Positions 21,101 to 29,724 are shown, counted from the stretch's first letter. The stretch is DNA of 64,000 bases from Deltaproteobacteria bacterium IMCC39146 (GCA_030005635.1 JARUHP010000004.1:124001-188000), one strand, 5' to 3'. The notes: generated by a model from the letters alone, not told the origin. Program-made: numbers and translations.

Positions 21101-21589
21101 CTTGACAATAACCGGGTAACCAGCAGATTTAGCAAAGATCAACGCCTCTTCTTCGGTCTTAATCGGATCATCGGTTCCGGGGACAACAGGAACGCCGGCA
21201 TCCACGGCAACCTTACGACCAGAGATTTTATCTCCGACACGACGCTGGATTTCGGGAGTGGGGCCAATAAAGACAATACCGGCACGCTCACAGGCTTCAG
21301 CAAATTCAGCATTTTCAGAAAGGAAGCCATAGCCCGGATGGATCGCATCGACATCCTTCTTTCGCGCCAGATCAATGATTTCGTCAATACTCAGATAAGC
21401 ATCGACCGGACTCTTGCCCTTGCCTATCTGGTAGGCTTCGTCAGCCTTGTAACGGTGCAGAGACAGCTTGTCTTCTTCTGAATAGATGGCCACCGTGTTG
21501 ATACCAAGCTCCGTACATGCACGGAAAATCCGGATAGCAATTTCACCACGGTTTGCAGCCATAACCTTACGGAATTTTTTAATGGGCAT
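18134..21589 (-). CDS. pyc: Pyruvate carboxylase
   Basis: A 1151-residue single-chain biotin enzyme that carboxylates pyruvate to oxaloacetate using ATP and bicarbonate, replenishing the TCA cycle. Domains in order: biotin carboxylase (about 1-450; ATP-grasp loop SSGGGGRGMRVAQN, HPGYGFLSENAEFAEAC), carboxyltransferase (about 530-800; TTWRDAHQSLMATRFRTHDL and the metal-site HLHTHDTSSNG), then the biotin carrier domain ending the protein, with the biotinylated Lys in TEAMKMETNI. The start at 21589 has AGGAG 10 bases upstream, whereas a longer in-frame ATG has none. Length matches the 1150-residue alpha4 type. It supplies oxaloacetate alongside mdh found later in the window. Confidence 0.97.
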   Translation of the reverse strand: MPIKKFRKVMAANRGEIAIRIFRACTELGINTVAIYSEEDKLSLHRYKADEAYQIGKGKSPVDAYLSIDEIIDLARKKDVDAIHPGYGFLSENAEFAEACERAGIVFIGPTPEIQRRVGDKISGRKVAVDAGVPVVPGTDDPIKTEEEALIFAKSAGYPVIVKASSGGGGRGMRVAQNQKELLEGLKSAASEAKAAFGDATIFLEKFVENPKHVEVQILGDNYGNIVHFYERDCSIQRRHQKVIEIAPSLYLNSKKRKEVCDYALALANHVGYRNAGTVEFLMDKKGNFFFIEVNPRIQVEHTVTELVTMRNLVQAQIRIAQGHKLSDPEIGIKSQKDIELRGYAIQSRITTEDPTNNFAPDFGTIKAYRTAAGFGVRLDAAAGYAGAIISPHYDSLLVKISTWGLTFPDASRTMHRALQEFRIRGVKTNIGFLEKVITHPVFLEGNCDTSFLDQHPEVFKLPVKKDRANKILSYIGHTTVNGYPGIKPEKRLNFSDLREPEIPEVEYGQQHPRGTRDILLDKGPEGLASWALKNRQLMITDTTWRDAHQSLMATRFRTHDLDLIAEATAHLGGGLFSLEMWGGATYDVAMRFLTEDPWERLERLRKKVPNILFQMLLRGSNAVGYTNYPDNVVQEFTVKAAESGIDVFRIFDSLNWTKGMQVAMEAVRERTNAVCEASMCYTGDILDPKRDKYPLEYYVNLAKELENMGAHILAIKDMAGLLKPFAAEKLVKALKNEIGIPIHLHTHDTSSNGGSMLLMAAQAGVDIVDVALSSVSGLTAQPNMNALLATLEGSIWDPQLDQGGMQKLANYWETVRTYYEPFESELRSGTAQVYHHEIPGGQYSNYKPQVEGLGLGHRWEECKEMYRKVNDLFGDVIKVTPSSKIVGDMAMFLVQNNLEPEDVFTKGADLEFPQGVVDFFKGMIGQPVGGFPPELQKIILKGEQPLTCRPGELLEPVDFAAKQEELQTKLGHNVSERDVLSAVLYPGVFEEYDRFRQEYSDTSFLPTPVFFYGLDVGDEVSIDIEAGKTLIIKLNAVGRVHEDGTRNIYFELNGEPRVVKVKDLSAETDVVSHEKADPANVKHVGAPMPGKIFKTMVVVGEKISAGETLLTTEAMKMETNIKAKVDGVVAEVRFGEGDQVDQGDLLAILE

Positions 21590-22037
21590 ATCGATCACAC
21601 TCCTGAAGGGATTCAAGCACGGGCCATTTACGTAAACTAAAAAAATATAGCCGTGCTAAATATTTAGTATGAATAAAAATTTTCAGTAAATTTGAATACT
21701 TACGTCATTCTTTGGTGGCCCAATCTAAGCAAAACGCAAGGGCGCATGTCAAGCAAAAAACCGTTCTATTTTCAAGCCTCTGAAATAACTGATAAAAAAT
21801 ACCTTGATTCGAAAGTCAGCAGTTTAGTGGTCATCACAATGGAAGACCTGACAGACTTGTTAGGTTAGGGATCATAAGCTGCCGAGTCAGACGTTGCCCG
21901 GCACTTTTGAAAACGGTTAATCATCAGACATGCTCAAATACTCTTGCAAACCCTTAATCTCCATGATAGTTTGCCAACAACGTCAAATTCATGACGCCTT
22001 TTCACAAGCGATCAGCAGAGGGAACGCTTTAAAGATT
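21590..22037. other. Divergent intergenic region, pyc / sigma-54 regulator
   Basis: About 450 bases between divergently transcribed genes; it must hold both promoters but I could not assign them securely. An imperfect dyad ACCTGACA-gact-TGTTAGGT lies near 21848-21867. An in-frame extension of the downstream gene reaches back to 21930 but looks non-coding. Confidence 0.35.
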
Positions 22038-23414
22038 ATGAGTGATTCGGCAAAGGTTCTCTTCATAGACGACGAAGCAGGCAGTCGAGAAAGCCTCACC
22101 CTGCTACTGGAACGCGAGAGTTATCGAGTAGACGCTGTCGCCGCAGGTGAAGACGCGCTGAGTTTACTCTCGGTAAAGAGCTATGATGTCATCATTACCG
22201 ATCTTTTCCTGCCAGGCGTCAGCGGCATAGACATTCTCAAGCACGTCAAAGAGCACGCCATTCCCAGCAACGTCATTCTCATCACAGGCAATGCAACAGC
22301 TGAAACGGCAGTCGAGGCGATGAAAGAAGGAGCCTTTGACTACATCACCAAGCCTCTCAACTTTGAGAAATTAAAAGTTCTGATCGCCAAGGCCGTCAAG
22401 CAGAGCAGACTGGTCGCTGAGAACCTTTACCTGCGCCAGCAATTGCGCGGCAAATATAAGTTCGACAACATCATCGGTAACAGTCCAGCCATCCAGCCAG
22501 TCTTTTCGCGCATGGAGAAGATGCTCCATACGGACTCAACGGTTCTGATCCTCGGTGAGTCAGGAACGGGTAAAGAGCTGGTAGCGCGCGCTATCCATTT
22601 TAACGGCACGCGCAGAGAGAAACCTTTTATCGACATCAACTGTGGAGCCATACCGGCAGACTTGCTGGAAAGCGAACTCTTCGGTCATGTCCGAGGCTCC
22701 TTCACCGGGGCCATCGCCGACAAGCCGGGGAAGTTCGAGGTCGCCAACAAGGGCACGATTTTTCTCGACGAGATTGGCACCATGCCTCTGCATCTGCAGA
22801 TGAAGCTGCTGCGAGTCCTTCAGGAGCAGGAGATTGAGCGGGTCGGATCTTCACGTAAAATCAGCCTGGATGTGCGTGTCATTTCAGCAACCAACTCAGA
22901 CCTTGAGCAACGTGTCAAATCTGGTGAGTTCCGGGAAGACCTTTACTACCGCCTGAACGTTATTCCTATCCTCCTGCCGCCACTCCGGGATCGCCGAGAG
23001 GATATTCCACTTCTGGCCAAGCATTTTCTAAAGAAAATATGTATTGATATGAACCGGCCACAACTGGATCTGACCAGCGAGGCCATTCGAGCCCTGGAAA
23101 ACTACGGTTGGCCAGGAAATGTTCGCGAGATGGAGAATGTCATCGAGCGCGCTATCGCCCTGACTGACAGTTCCGTGATTGGCCAAAACGACCTCCCCTC
23201 AAGAATCAGCGGCACTACCGAGGAAACTGGCAACTTCCCGACCTTGCAAATCCCCGAGGAAGGTCTCGACCTCGCAGAAACAGTAGGACAGGTCGAACGA
23301 ACCTTAATCAAACAGGCGATGGAGAAATCGAGAAACATCAAAGCCCGCGCCGCTGCCCTGTTGAACCTTAATCGCACAACCCTGGTTGAAAAAATCAAAC
23401 GTTACGATATGTAA
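22038..23414 (+). CDS. sigma-54-dependent response regulator (NtrC family)
   Basis: A 458-residue activator of sigma-54 RNA polymerase. The receiver domain (about 1-120) has the acidic pair FIDDEAG and the phosphoacceptor Asp in [10 protein letters not shown]. The AAA+ domain (about 145-375) has Walker A GESGTGKE and Walker [10 protein letters not shown], and its sigma-54 contact loop reads GSFTGA instead of the consensus GAFTGA. The C-terminus carries a Fis-type helix-turn-helix ([20 protein letters not shown]). The start at 22038 ([13 protein letters not shown]) is set by homology, as no strong ribosome site is visible. No histidine kinase gene is adjacent; mscS follows after 82 bp and may be co-transcribed. 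Target genes unknown. Confidence 0.92.
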   Translation: MSDSAKVLFIDDEAGSRESLTLLLERESYRVDAVAAGEDALSLLSVKSYDVIITDLFLPGVSGIDILKHVKEHAIPSNVILITGNATAETAVEAMKEGAFDYITKPLNFEKLKVLIAKAVKQSRLVAENLYLRQQLRGKYKFDNIIGNSPAIQPVFSRMEKMLHTDSTVLILGESGTGKELVARAIHFNGTRREKPFIDINCGAIPADLLESELFGHVRGSFTGAIADKPGKFEVANKGTIFLDEIGTMPLHLQMKLLRVLQEQEIERVGSSRKISLDVRVISATNSDLEQRVKSGEFREDLYYRLNVIPILLPPLRDRREDIPLLAKHFLKKICIDMNRPQLDLTSEAIRALENYGWPGNVREMENVIERAIALTDSSVIGQNDLPSRISGTTEETGNFPTLQIPEEGLDLAETVGQVERTLIKQAMEKSRNIKARAAALLNLNRTTLVEKIKRYDM

Positions 23415-23496
23415 TAAGAGGGGTTTTTATTCCGACAAAACTCCAGGCAATTTATTTAATCAACAATTCCGTCGACTTTTGGTTAAGGAGTTCCAG

Positions 23497-24306
23497 ATGA
23501 CACAGGAGGTTTCAGTGGCGACACAAATGTTCACTAACATCGCTTACGCAATCATTATTCTCGCTATCGGTTTCTGGGGCGCCAAGATGATTGCCCGACT
23601 GGTCAAAGGACTGCTGGAAGGCCGTAATGCGGACCAGGCATTGACTGGTTTTGTCGGCAACCTGGTTAACGCGCTCGTGGTAACTTTTGCCGTAATCGCC
23701 GCATTGAACAAGGTGGGCATTCAAACCACATCGCTGATCGCCATTGTTGGTGCCGCCGGCCTGGCCATTGGCCTGGCCCTGAAAGACACACTCGGCAACT
23801 TCGCCGCAGGGGTCATGATTCTGATTTTCAAACAGTTCAAAGCCGGCGACTTTATCGAAGCTGCAGGTGTTCTCGGTGTCGTCGAAACCCTCAACATCTT
23901 TTCTACCCAACTGAAAACAGGAGACAACAAGACGATCTACGTTCCAAACGGCAAATTGATCGGCGACAACATTACCAACTATTCGGCCAAACCAACCCGA
24001 CGCATCGACATGGTTATCGGCGTCAGCTACGATGCGGACTTAAGCCATGTAAAGAAGGTCCTCGAAGATATCCTCGCCAAGGAAAGCCGGATACTTGAAG
24101 ACCCAGCCCCGACAATCGGTGTGCTTGAACTGGCCGACAACAGTGTCAACTTCGCCTTTCGCCCATGGGTGAACGCCGCGGACTACTGGGGAGTCCATTT
24201 CGACCTGCATGCTGCGGTAAAAACGCGCTTTGATGAAGAAGGTATTGGCATCCCCTACCCGCAGCGCGATGTTCATCTCTACCAGCAAGAGGCGCCCGCC
24301 AAATAG
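23497..24306 (+). CDS. mscS: Small-conductance mechanosensitive channel MscS
   Basis: A 269-residue inner-membrane channel that opens under membrane tension to release solutes after hypo-osmotic shock. Three N-terminal hydrophobic segments are visible. TM3 carries the Gly/Ala-rich pore helix GAAGLAIGLALKDTLGNFAAG, seen in two parts GAAGLAIGLALKD and TLGNFAAGVMIL. The beta domain segment VETLNIFSTQLKTGDNKTIY-VPNG is typical. The start at 23497 has AAGGAG 7 bases upstream; an upstream in-frame ATG would overlap the previous gene and give an unrelated tail. A strong terminator follows. Confidence 0.94.
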   Translation: MTQEVSVATQMFTNIAYAIIILAIGFWGAKMIARLVKGLLEGRNADQALTGFVGNLVNALVVTFAVIAALNKVGIQTTSLIAIVGAAGLAIGLALKDTLGNFAAGVMILIFKQFKAGDFIEAAGVLGVVETLNIFSTQLKTGDNKTIYVPNGKLIGDNITNYSAKPTRRIDMVIGVSYDADLSHVKKVLEDILAKESRILEDPAPTIGVLELADNSVNFAFRPWVNAADYWGVHFDLHAAVKTRFDEEGIGIPYPQRDVHLYQQEAPAK

Positions 24307-24361
24307 GAAGCGTCTGAGATGTGCGACATGTTTCATAATTGCCAGTCCGTTTCAGATGGTT

Positions 24362-24400
24362 GACGAACCCCGCATTGAATTGATGTGGGGTTCGTCTTTA
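24362..24400 (+). terminator. Intrinsic terminator of mscS
   Basis: GACGAACCCC (24362-24371) pairs perfectly with GGGGTTCGTC (24387-24396), followed by TTTAT. Confidence 0.8.
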
Positions 24401-24629
24401 TCGGTAGTCTCAGAACAACAGATTAACGGTCTGTTGCTCTTTATTTCCGACTACAGAAATAATACTAAACTTTCTCAGCAGCCTGAACAGCCCGACATAA
24501 CTACCAGGCCGTTTCTTGTTACCCCAGAGAAAACGAAGGCACGAAATAGTCGACAATCTCCTAGCCAAGATTTTTCTTTTGCAGTAAGCTAACGCATCTG
24601 ATCACAATTCATTTATCAGGAGCACCTAC

Positions 24630-24836
24630 ATGTCACGCACACCAGCGATTGATCCCGACTGCTGTATTGGCTGTGAAGTCTGTACCCAGGTCTGTCCTGA
24701 GGTATTCAGCATGCAAGACAGTCACAACGGTCATGCTCACGAGAAAGCTGTCGTTCACAACCCTACTGGCGCCCCGGAAGCTAAGATAGAGTCCGCCATG
24801 GACAATTGCCCTTCGGCCTGTATTTATTGGGTTTAA
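24630..24836 (+). CDS. [4Fe-4S] ferredoxin
   Basis: A 68-residue single-cluster ferredoxin. Three ligands are in CIGCEVCTQVCPEVF; the fourth cysteine is in DNCPSACIYW near the C-terminus, as in Desulfovibrio/Thermotoga-type monocluster ferredoxins. Additional cysteines (residue 11 and in PSAC) could form a disulfide or a second partial site. Position 24630 has CAGGAGCACC upstream. It is a candidate electron carrier for ferredoxin-dependent enzymes such as the 2-oxoglutarate oxidoreductase encoded at 55.7-58.5 kb, by family knowledge only. Confidence 0.93.
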   Translation: MSRTPAIDPDCCIGCEVCTQVCPEVFSMQDSHNGHAHEKAVVHNPTGAPEAKIESAMDNCPSACIYWV

Positions 24837-24841
24837 ACCCT

Positions 24842-25011
24842 GGACGGGGGACGAGGTACGCGAAAGACCCCCACCCTCCCTTGCTAGCTATTCAAACGAG
24901 CTAATTCACACTAAAGAATTACCTGAGATCGAACACCAGTAGCGACAATTGAGTTTATAGGGATTTGAATCTTGTTCTTTCCTCGCCCCTCGTTCCTCGC
25001 CCCGCGTACCG
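24842..25011. repeat. Period-7 repeat arms flanking the MFS gene start
   Basis: The left arm 24842-24862 reads GGACGGG, GGACGAG, GTACGCG. The right arm 24981-25008 reads CCTCGCC, CCTCGTT, CCTCGCC, CCGCGTA. They share the inverted 8-mer GGTACGCG (24855-24862) / CGCGTACC (25004-25011). The right arm lies inside the apparent N-terminal coding region of the following MFS gene. Confidence 0.55.
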
Positions 25012-26192
25012 GCTTCTCCAGAAACATCCTCCTTCTCAACATCTTTGCCAGCCTGAAGATGGCCCTGCTGCCCATGGCCATCATCACTCTTTTCTGGAAG
25101 GATCAGATCGGCTTAACCCTTTCTGAGATCCTCCTGCTGCAAGCGCTCTTTTCCCTGGCAACCTTGATCATGGAGTTTCCTTCAGGCTACTTGAGTGACC
25201 GTCTGGGTTATCGGTTTTCCCTCAACCTCGCTTGTCTGTTCGGCATCACTGGATGGGCAACCTATACCTTCGCCGGTTCATTTGCCGGTGTTCTGGTTGC
25301 CGAGATACAGCTTGGCATCTCATATGCGTTTATCAGCGGAGCAGATAGCGCACTGCTCTACGAAACACTTCGGCATGAAGGCAAGGAAGAGGAATACGCG
25401 AAACATGATGGTCGCATGACAGCCTGGGCGCAGGCCGGGGAGGCCGCTGGCGCGATCGGCGCAGGAGCCCTCTACGCCTGGTTTCCTCTCCTGCCCTTCC
25501 TGTTACAGATAGGTGTCTGGATTTCCGCCCTGATTGTCTGCCGCAATCTGAAAGATATACCTGCGGCAAAACGACATACAGCTTCCCATCTGCGCGAAGC
25601 CCTTGGAATTGCGCGTAAAGCCTTCTTACTGAAACCTGGCTTGCGCTACAGTATCCTGCTCGCTGCGATGCTGGGGCTGGCTTCCTTTTATCCAGTCTGG
25701 CTGATTCAACCTTACATGCAATCGATCAACGTTCCTCTGGTCTGGTTTGGCCCGATCTGGGCCGTTGCCAACCTCTGTGTTTCCTTCGGCTCGCTCTTAA
25801 GCCATCGCATTCAATATCACCTTGGAGCACGAGGGACCTCCCTTCTCCTTCTGTCACTGATCGTCATTGGCTACACAGGTCTAGCCTTCAACCAGCTTAT
25901 CTGGGGCTTCGCCTTCTACTTCCTGCTCACGATCATGCGCGGCATTCAAGGACCTTTTCTGCACCTCGCTTTGCAAAAGCAGAGTGAACGGCATGAACGC
26001 GCCAGCATTCTTTCCCTTAAATCCTTAACCTTCAGACTCGGCTTTGTGATCACCGCGCCCTTGATCGGAATGATGGCGGATCGTTCTGGTCTCAGCTTTT
26101 GTTTCACGATTCTTCTGATCACACAGGTTCTGCTTGTTGCTGTTCTCATCTGGCCGTTTATAAAGAACACAAAAACCCTCTGGAACAGCTGA
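24972..26192 (+). CDS. Major facilitator superfamily transporter
   Basis: A 406-residue membrane protein with about twelve hydrophobic segments. The MFS loop 2-3 motif appears as GYLSDRLGYRFSLN (about residues 73-86). A similar GMMADRSGLSF is seen in the second half. The substrate is unknown; members of this branch include drug or small-metabolite exporters. The start is uncertain: TTG at 24972 has only a weak site, and the first 18 residues (FFPRPSFLAPRTGFSRN region) are encoded by a period-7 repeat arm. The first transmembrane helix begins near residue 17, so the real start cannot be far downstream. No partner genes. Confidence 0.8.
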   Translation: MFFPRPSFLAPRTGFSRNILLLNIFASLKMALLPMAIITLFWKDQIGLTLSEILLLQALFSLATLIMEFPSGYLSDRLGYRFSLNLACLFGITGWATYTFAGSFAGVLVAEIQLGISYAFISGADSALLYETLRHEGKEEEYAKHDGRMTAWAQAGEAAGAIGAGALYAWFPLLPFLLQIGVWISALIVCRNLKDIPAAKRHTASHLREALGIARKAFLLKPGLRYSILLAAMLGLASFYPVWLIQPYMQSINVPLVWFGPIWAVANLCVSFGSLLSHRIQYHLGARGTSLLLLSLIVIGYTGLAFNQLIWGFAFYFLLTIMRGIQGPFLHLALQKQSERHERASILSLKSLTFRLGFVITAPLIGMMADRSGLSFCFTILLITQVLLVAVLIWPFIKNTKTLWNS

Positions 26193-26286
26193 GCAGGCCG
26201 ATTGAAGAAAGAGACAAGTTGTTACAAACTTTCTTGACGCTGTGTATAATTGGATTGAGAGTTAAACTTCAAACATTGGTAAGCCC

Positions 26287-26817
26287 ATGATCCGACCATA
26301 CCTGACGTTTCGATCGTTTCCTGCCCTGTTGCTCGCCTGCAGTCTTCTACTCCAGGGCTGTGCCGCCATGCAGGAGACCGGATCAAGCATCAAAACCGGC
26401 ATGCATATCGACGCAGTACTCGAGTGCGCTATCGAATACCCGCTTTTGTGGACCAAAGACCGTCGGCTCACCTACGGCACTAAAAGCGGCGAACTCCGCT
26501 GGAAACCTCCACAGACTGACGGCACACTTCTGAGGCTCATATCGCAGGAGCGGAAGACGATCGAACCCGAGCAGCAAATAGCTCTGCTGTACCAGGAGTT
26601 TACGAACCTGGAAATTTCGCTGAAAGAAGTGATCGCTCTGCCAGTTGGCGACGCCACACACATAGTTGGAGACACCGCAGAAAAGCATTTCGAAAGTTAT
26701 CAGTTCTCAAATGCCAACCGCAGCTACCTGATCTCCCTAGTAATACTGAAAGAAAATACAAAGCTTTACTCAGAGGTTATGGATAAAGTGATTCATACGT
26801 TCCAGGTTCTTCAATGA
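26287..26817 (+). CDS. Putative lipoprotein, 176 residues
   Basis: The N-terminus is a lipoprotein signal peptide: LTFRSFPALLLACSLLLQGC, with the lipobox LLQGC placing the acylated Cys near residue 26. The remaining 150 residues are soluble and mixed alpha/beta in appearance, with no recognised motif. It should sit in the outer or inner membrane facing the periplasm. It stands alone after the MFS gene, separated by 94 bp, and is followed by a repeat-rich gap. No function can be assigned. Confidence 0.7.
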   Translation: MIRPYLTFRSFPALLLACSLLLQGCAAMQETGSSIKTGMHIDAVLECAIEYPLLWTKDRRLTYGTKSGELRWKPPQTDGTLLRLISQERKTIEPEQQIALLYQEFTNLEISLKEVIALPVGDATHIVGDTAEKHFESYQFSNANRSYLISLVILKENTKLYSEVMDKVIHTFQVLQ

Positions 26818-26859
26818 ATCAACGCAGCAACGAACCGAACAAAGACAATCCATACCTAA

Positions 26860-26883
26860 ACGCCAAGACGCGAAGCCGCAAAG
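26860..26883. repeat. Period-8 repeat, three units
   Basis: Octamers ACGCCAAG, ACGCGAAG, CCGCAAAG. A single left-type arm, 76 bp before a full inverted element of the same family. Confidence 0.55.
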
Positions 26884-26958
26884 AGGAGTTGTCAGGCTCA
26901 AACCCTTTTTCATGATTTTACGGACCCATAACCCAAACAAAGGTCAGCCCAATAATTG

Positions 26959-27056
26959 ACGCGGAGACGCGGAGACGCTGAGAAGAATGACCAAGTTGTC
27001 AGTCTTTTTACCCTTAAAATGTTTTTTACTCTGCGACCTCTGCGTCTCCGCGTTAA
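26959..27056. repeat. Period-8 inverted repeat element
   Basis: The left arm 26959-26982 reads ACGCGGAG, ACGCGGAG, ACGCTGAG. The right arm 27029-27052 reads CTCTGCGA, CCTCTGCG, TCTCCGCG. The arms are complementary over most of their length and would form a long hairpin. The element lies just before the HD-domain gene and is open in that gene's frame, so automated start prediction there may be misled. Confidence 0.65.
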
Positions 27057-27123
27057 ACCTTCTTTTGGGTTATGTAACTGCAAACCAACACAAAAAGAGC
27101 TATACTTTACTTTAGGTTATAAT

Positions 27124-27663
27124 TTGCAACCATTCGTTTTAATAGATAAATATTACGTTGGCAACCAAGAGTCAAAGAAGATTCTTCTGGCACACAGTCT
27201 CCAGGTCGCCAAACTGGCTGTAAGCGTAGCGACCCATGTGGAACAAACAGAAGCTGTCGATATCGAATTTGTCGAGCAGGCAGCGTTGCTACACGATATT
27301 GGCATGCTCTATACCGACGCTCCGAAGTTGGCTTGCTTCGGCGACAAGCCCTATATCTGTCATGGGATTATTGGTGCTGAGTTACTACGCGAAGAAGGGC
27401 TCCCACGTCATGCACTGGTGTGTGAACGTCACATCGGAGTCGGCTTAAGCGTGGCAGACATCAAGCAACAAGAACTTCCGTTGCCACATCGCGACATGAG
27501 CCCACAGAATCTGGAAGAGAAAATTATCGCTTATGCCGACCTCTTCTACTCCAAAACAGTGCCGGGCAAACGCACAGTTGAAAAAGTCCGCTCTTCCTTA
27601 GCTCGTTTTGACAGCAAGAAGGTGGATATTTTTAACCGGTGGCACCAGAAGTTCCAACCCTGA
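27124..27663 (+). CDS. HD-domain protein (predicted metal-dependent phosphohydrolase)
   Basis: About 180 residues with an HD superfamily fold. The metal-binding His/Asp pair is in ALLHDIGM; further conserved residues lie in LLAHSLQVAKLA, CHGIIGAELL and CERHIGVGL, and a late AYADLFYSK supplies the final Asp. This is the pattern of the small HD proteins of archaea and deltaproteobacteria; the substrate is unknown. The start is uncertain: the frame is open back to 26956, but that part encodes a period-8 repeat. TTG at 27124 was chosen, although a TATAAT at 27118-27123 immediately before it hints at a promoter there and a still later start. DedA follows. Confidence 0.7.
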   Translation: MQPFVLIDKYYVGNQESKKILLAHSLQVAKLAVSVATHVEQTEAVDIEFVEQAALLHDIGMLYTDAPKLACFGDKPYICHGIIGAELLREEGLPRHALVCERHIGVGLSVADIKQQELPLPHRDMSPQNLEEKIIAYADLFYSKTVPGKRTVEKVRSSLARFDSKKVDIFNRWHQKFQP

Positions 27664-27678
27664 GATAGAGTGGGCACG

Positions 27679-28329
27679 ATGGAACATTGGCTGCAGGAGA
27701 TATTCAATCTGTTACCGGGCGGTGGGTTATTCATCGTCGCGGTCTTTTTGATAGCCTTTTTTGAAGCTCTTGTAGGAGTGGGGCTGATCATGCCGGGCAG
27801 CGTGTTGACGGTCTTCAGCGGGTGGCTGGCCTTCCAGGGCAAAGCCCCGATTGAGGCGGTCATGGCCGCTGCGGCATGCGGTGCCCTGGCTGGAGATCTC
27901 TTAAGCTACTGGCTGGGAGCACGCTTCGGCATTCACCTCTGGAAATGGCAGCTCCTGAAAAAACGCCAAAGCCTACTGCGCATGGCCGAGATCTTCTTTA
28001 TTGAACATGGTGGCAAGAGCGTGTTCTTCGGCCGCTTCCTCGGTCCGATTCGCGGGTTGGTTCCTTTTGTTGCCGGAACCAGTCAAATGCGTCCTGTGTC
28101 CTTCACACTCTACTCAATTATCAGCGGCATCCTCTGGGGAATCAGCTATCCGGGGCTCGGCTTTCTCGGCGGCAGCAGCTGGCAGCGTGCCGAGACCTTA
28201 ACCGGACGGCTAGGTCTGTTGATAGCCTTGGCACTCGTCACCTCCCTGTTGCTGACGTGGCTGCGACGCAAGCTACTACCCCGGCAGTACCAAGACACTG
28301 TGAAGCATGATGAGGACAGTTCGTCCTGA
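27679..28329 (+). CDS. DedA-family membrane protein
   Basis: A 216-residue integral membrane protein of the DedA/VTT (SNARE-associated) family, now linked in other bacteria to lipid carrier (undecaprenyl phosphate) or phospholipid flipping. The family motifs are FFEALVGVGLIMPGSVLTVF, CGALAGDLLSYWLGARFG and the conserved Arg-Gly segment FFGRFLGPIRGLVPFVAGTS. About five hydrophobic segments are visible. The start ATG at 27679 was preferred; a GTG three codons upstream is possible. It begins 15 bp after the HD gene, so both may be co-transcribed. Confidence 0.88.
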   Translation: MEHWLQEIFNLLPGGGLFIVAVFLIAFFEALVGVGLIMPGSVLTVFSGWLAFQGKAPIEAVMAAAACGALAGDLLSYWLGARFGIHLWKWQLLKKRQSLLRMAEIFFIEHGGKSVFFGRFLGPIRGLVPFVAGTSQMRPVSFTLYSIISGILWGISYPGLGFLGGSSWQRAETLTGRLGLLIALALVTSLLLTWLRRKLLPRQYQDTVKHDEDSSS

Positions 28330-28422
28330 AAGCTTCCCAACCTCAGACATCCCTTGTTCAGGCCTTATTTTTCCGCTAAGCTACAGAAAATTCACCTGAT
28401 CAAGCCTTAAGGACCAACACTC

Positions 28423-29724
28423 ATGCCCAACCTCCTGGATGACAGCAACTGGCTCGAATTCGAAAAAGACCACGTCTGGCACCCCTATGCACCCCTCGAG
28501 GGAGCTCTCCCACCCTTCCCCGTCAAAAACGCGCAGGGAGTCCATTTAACCCTTGAGGATGGTCGTCAATTGATCGATGGCATGTCATCCTGGTGGTCGG
28601 TCATACATGGTTATAATCATCCGGTTATCAATGCGGCCGCTAAGGCGCAGCTTGACGAGATGTCACACGTTATGTTCGGTGGTCTGACTCATCGCCCGGC
28701 GGCAGAGCTTGCTGCACGTCTGATCAATTTGACACCGGAGCCTCTTAGCCGCGTGTTCTTTTGCGACTCAGGGTCAGTCAGCGTCGAAGTTGCCATTAAA
28801 ATGGCTATCCAGTACTGGCACTCAAAGGGGCAGACCGGCAAACAGCGGATGTTGACAATCCGGCGCGGTTACCATGGTGACACCTGCGGCGCCATGGCGG
28901 TCTGTGATCCGGAAACAGGCATGCACCATCTCTTTACCGAGGCCCTCCCCAAGCACCTCTTTGCAGAAGCACCAACGGTGACAAAGGATGCCGACTGGCG
29001 CGATGAAGACATCGCTGACTTTCGTAATCTGATCAAAAAGAACCATAACGAAATAGCCGCCGTAATCCTTGAGCCACTTGTTCAAGGTGCAGGCGGCATG
29101 CGTTTTTACGCTCCAGAGTATCTACGCCAGGTGAGAGCGCTCTGCGACAGCTACGATGTCCTGCTGATCGCTGATGAAATAGCCACTGGCTTTGGCCGTA
29201 CAGGCACCCTCTTTGCCTGTGAGCAGGCAGAAATTGTTCCGGACATCATGTGCCTTGGCAAAGCCATAACAGGCGGCTACATGTCTCTGGCAGCAACCTT
29301 GACGACCGCCGAGATCAGCCAGTCCATTTCAGGTAACGCTCCAAAAGCGTTCATGCATGGCCCGACCTTCATGGCCAACCCGCTGGCCTGCGCCACAGCC
29401 AACGCCAGCATTGACCTGCTGCTTGATAGCCCGTGGCAAGAGCGCATTGCCAGAATGAGTGAGACTTTCTCGGAGCACCTGCAGCCCTGCCAGAGTTGGG
29501 ATGGTGTAGCAGACGTCCGCATCAAAGGCGGAATCGGAGTTCTGGAACTGGAACAACCTGTGGACATGCCTTCCATCACCAAGCGCTTTGTCGATAAAGG
29601 CGTCTGGGTTCGTCCCTTCGGCAAACTCGTTTATGTCATGCCCCCCTATATCATCAGTGAAGAAGAGTTAAACAGTTTACTGACCGCCCTGACTGAAACT
29701 GTGGCAGAAGAGCTACATATCTGA
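28423..29724 (+). CDS. bioA: Adenosylmethionine-8-amino-7-oxononanoate aminotransferase
   Basis: A 433-residue PLP enzyme that makes 7,8-diaminopelargonate in biotin synthesis using S-adenosylmethionine as amino donor. The BioA-specific N-terminus DHVWHPYAPLEG and GMSSWWSVIHGYNHP are clear. The PLP lysine lies in MCLGKAITGGYMSL, and LIADEIATGFGRTG carries the cofactor-contacting Asp. AAGGA stands 9 bases before the ATG. No other biotin genes are nearby, so it is an isolated bio gene; the pathway product would serve biotin enzymes such as pyruvate carboxylase at 18-21 kb. Confidence 0.95.
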   Translation: MPNLLDDSNWLEFEKDHVWHPYAPLEGALPPFPVKNAQGVHLTLEDGRQLIDGMSSWWSVIHGYNHPVINAAAKAQLDEMSHVMFGGLTHRPAAELAARLINLTPEPLSRVFFCDSGSVSVEVAIKMAIQYWHSKGQTGKQRMLTIRRGYHGDTCGAMAVCDPETGMHHLFTEALPKHLFAEAPTVTKDADWRDEDIADFRNLIKKNHNEIAAVILEPLVQGAGGMRFYAPEYLRQVRALCDSYDVLLIADEIATGFGRTGTLFACEQAEIVPDIMCLGKAITGGYMSLAATLTTAEISQSISGNAPKAFMHGPTFMANPLACATANASIDLLLDSPWQERIARMSETFSEHLQPCQSWDGVADVRIKGGIGVLELEQPVDMPSITKRFVDKGVWVRPFGKLVYVMPPYIISEEELNSLLTALTETVAEELHI

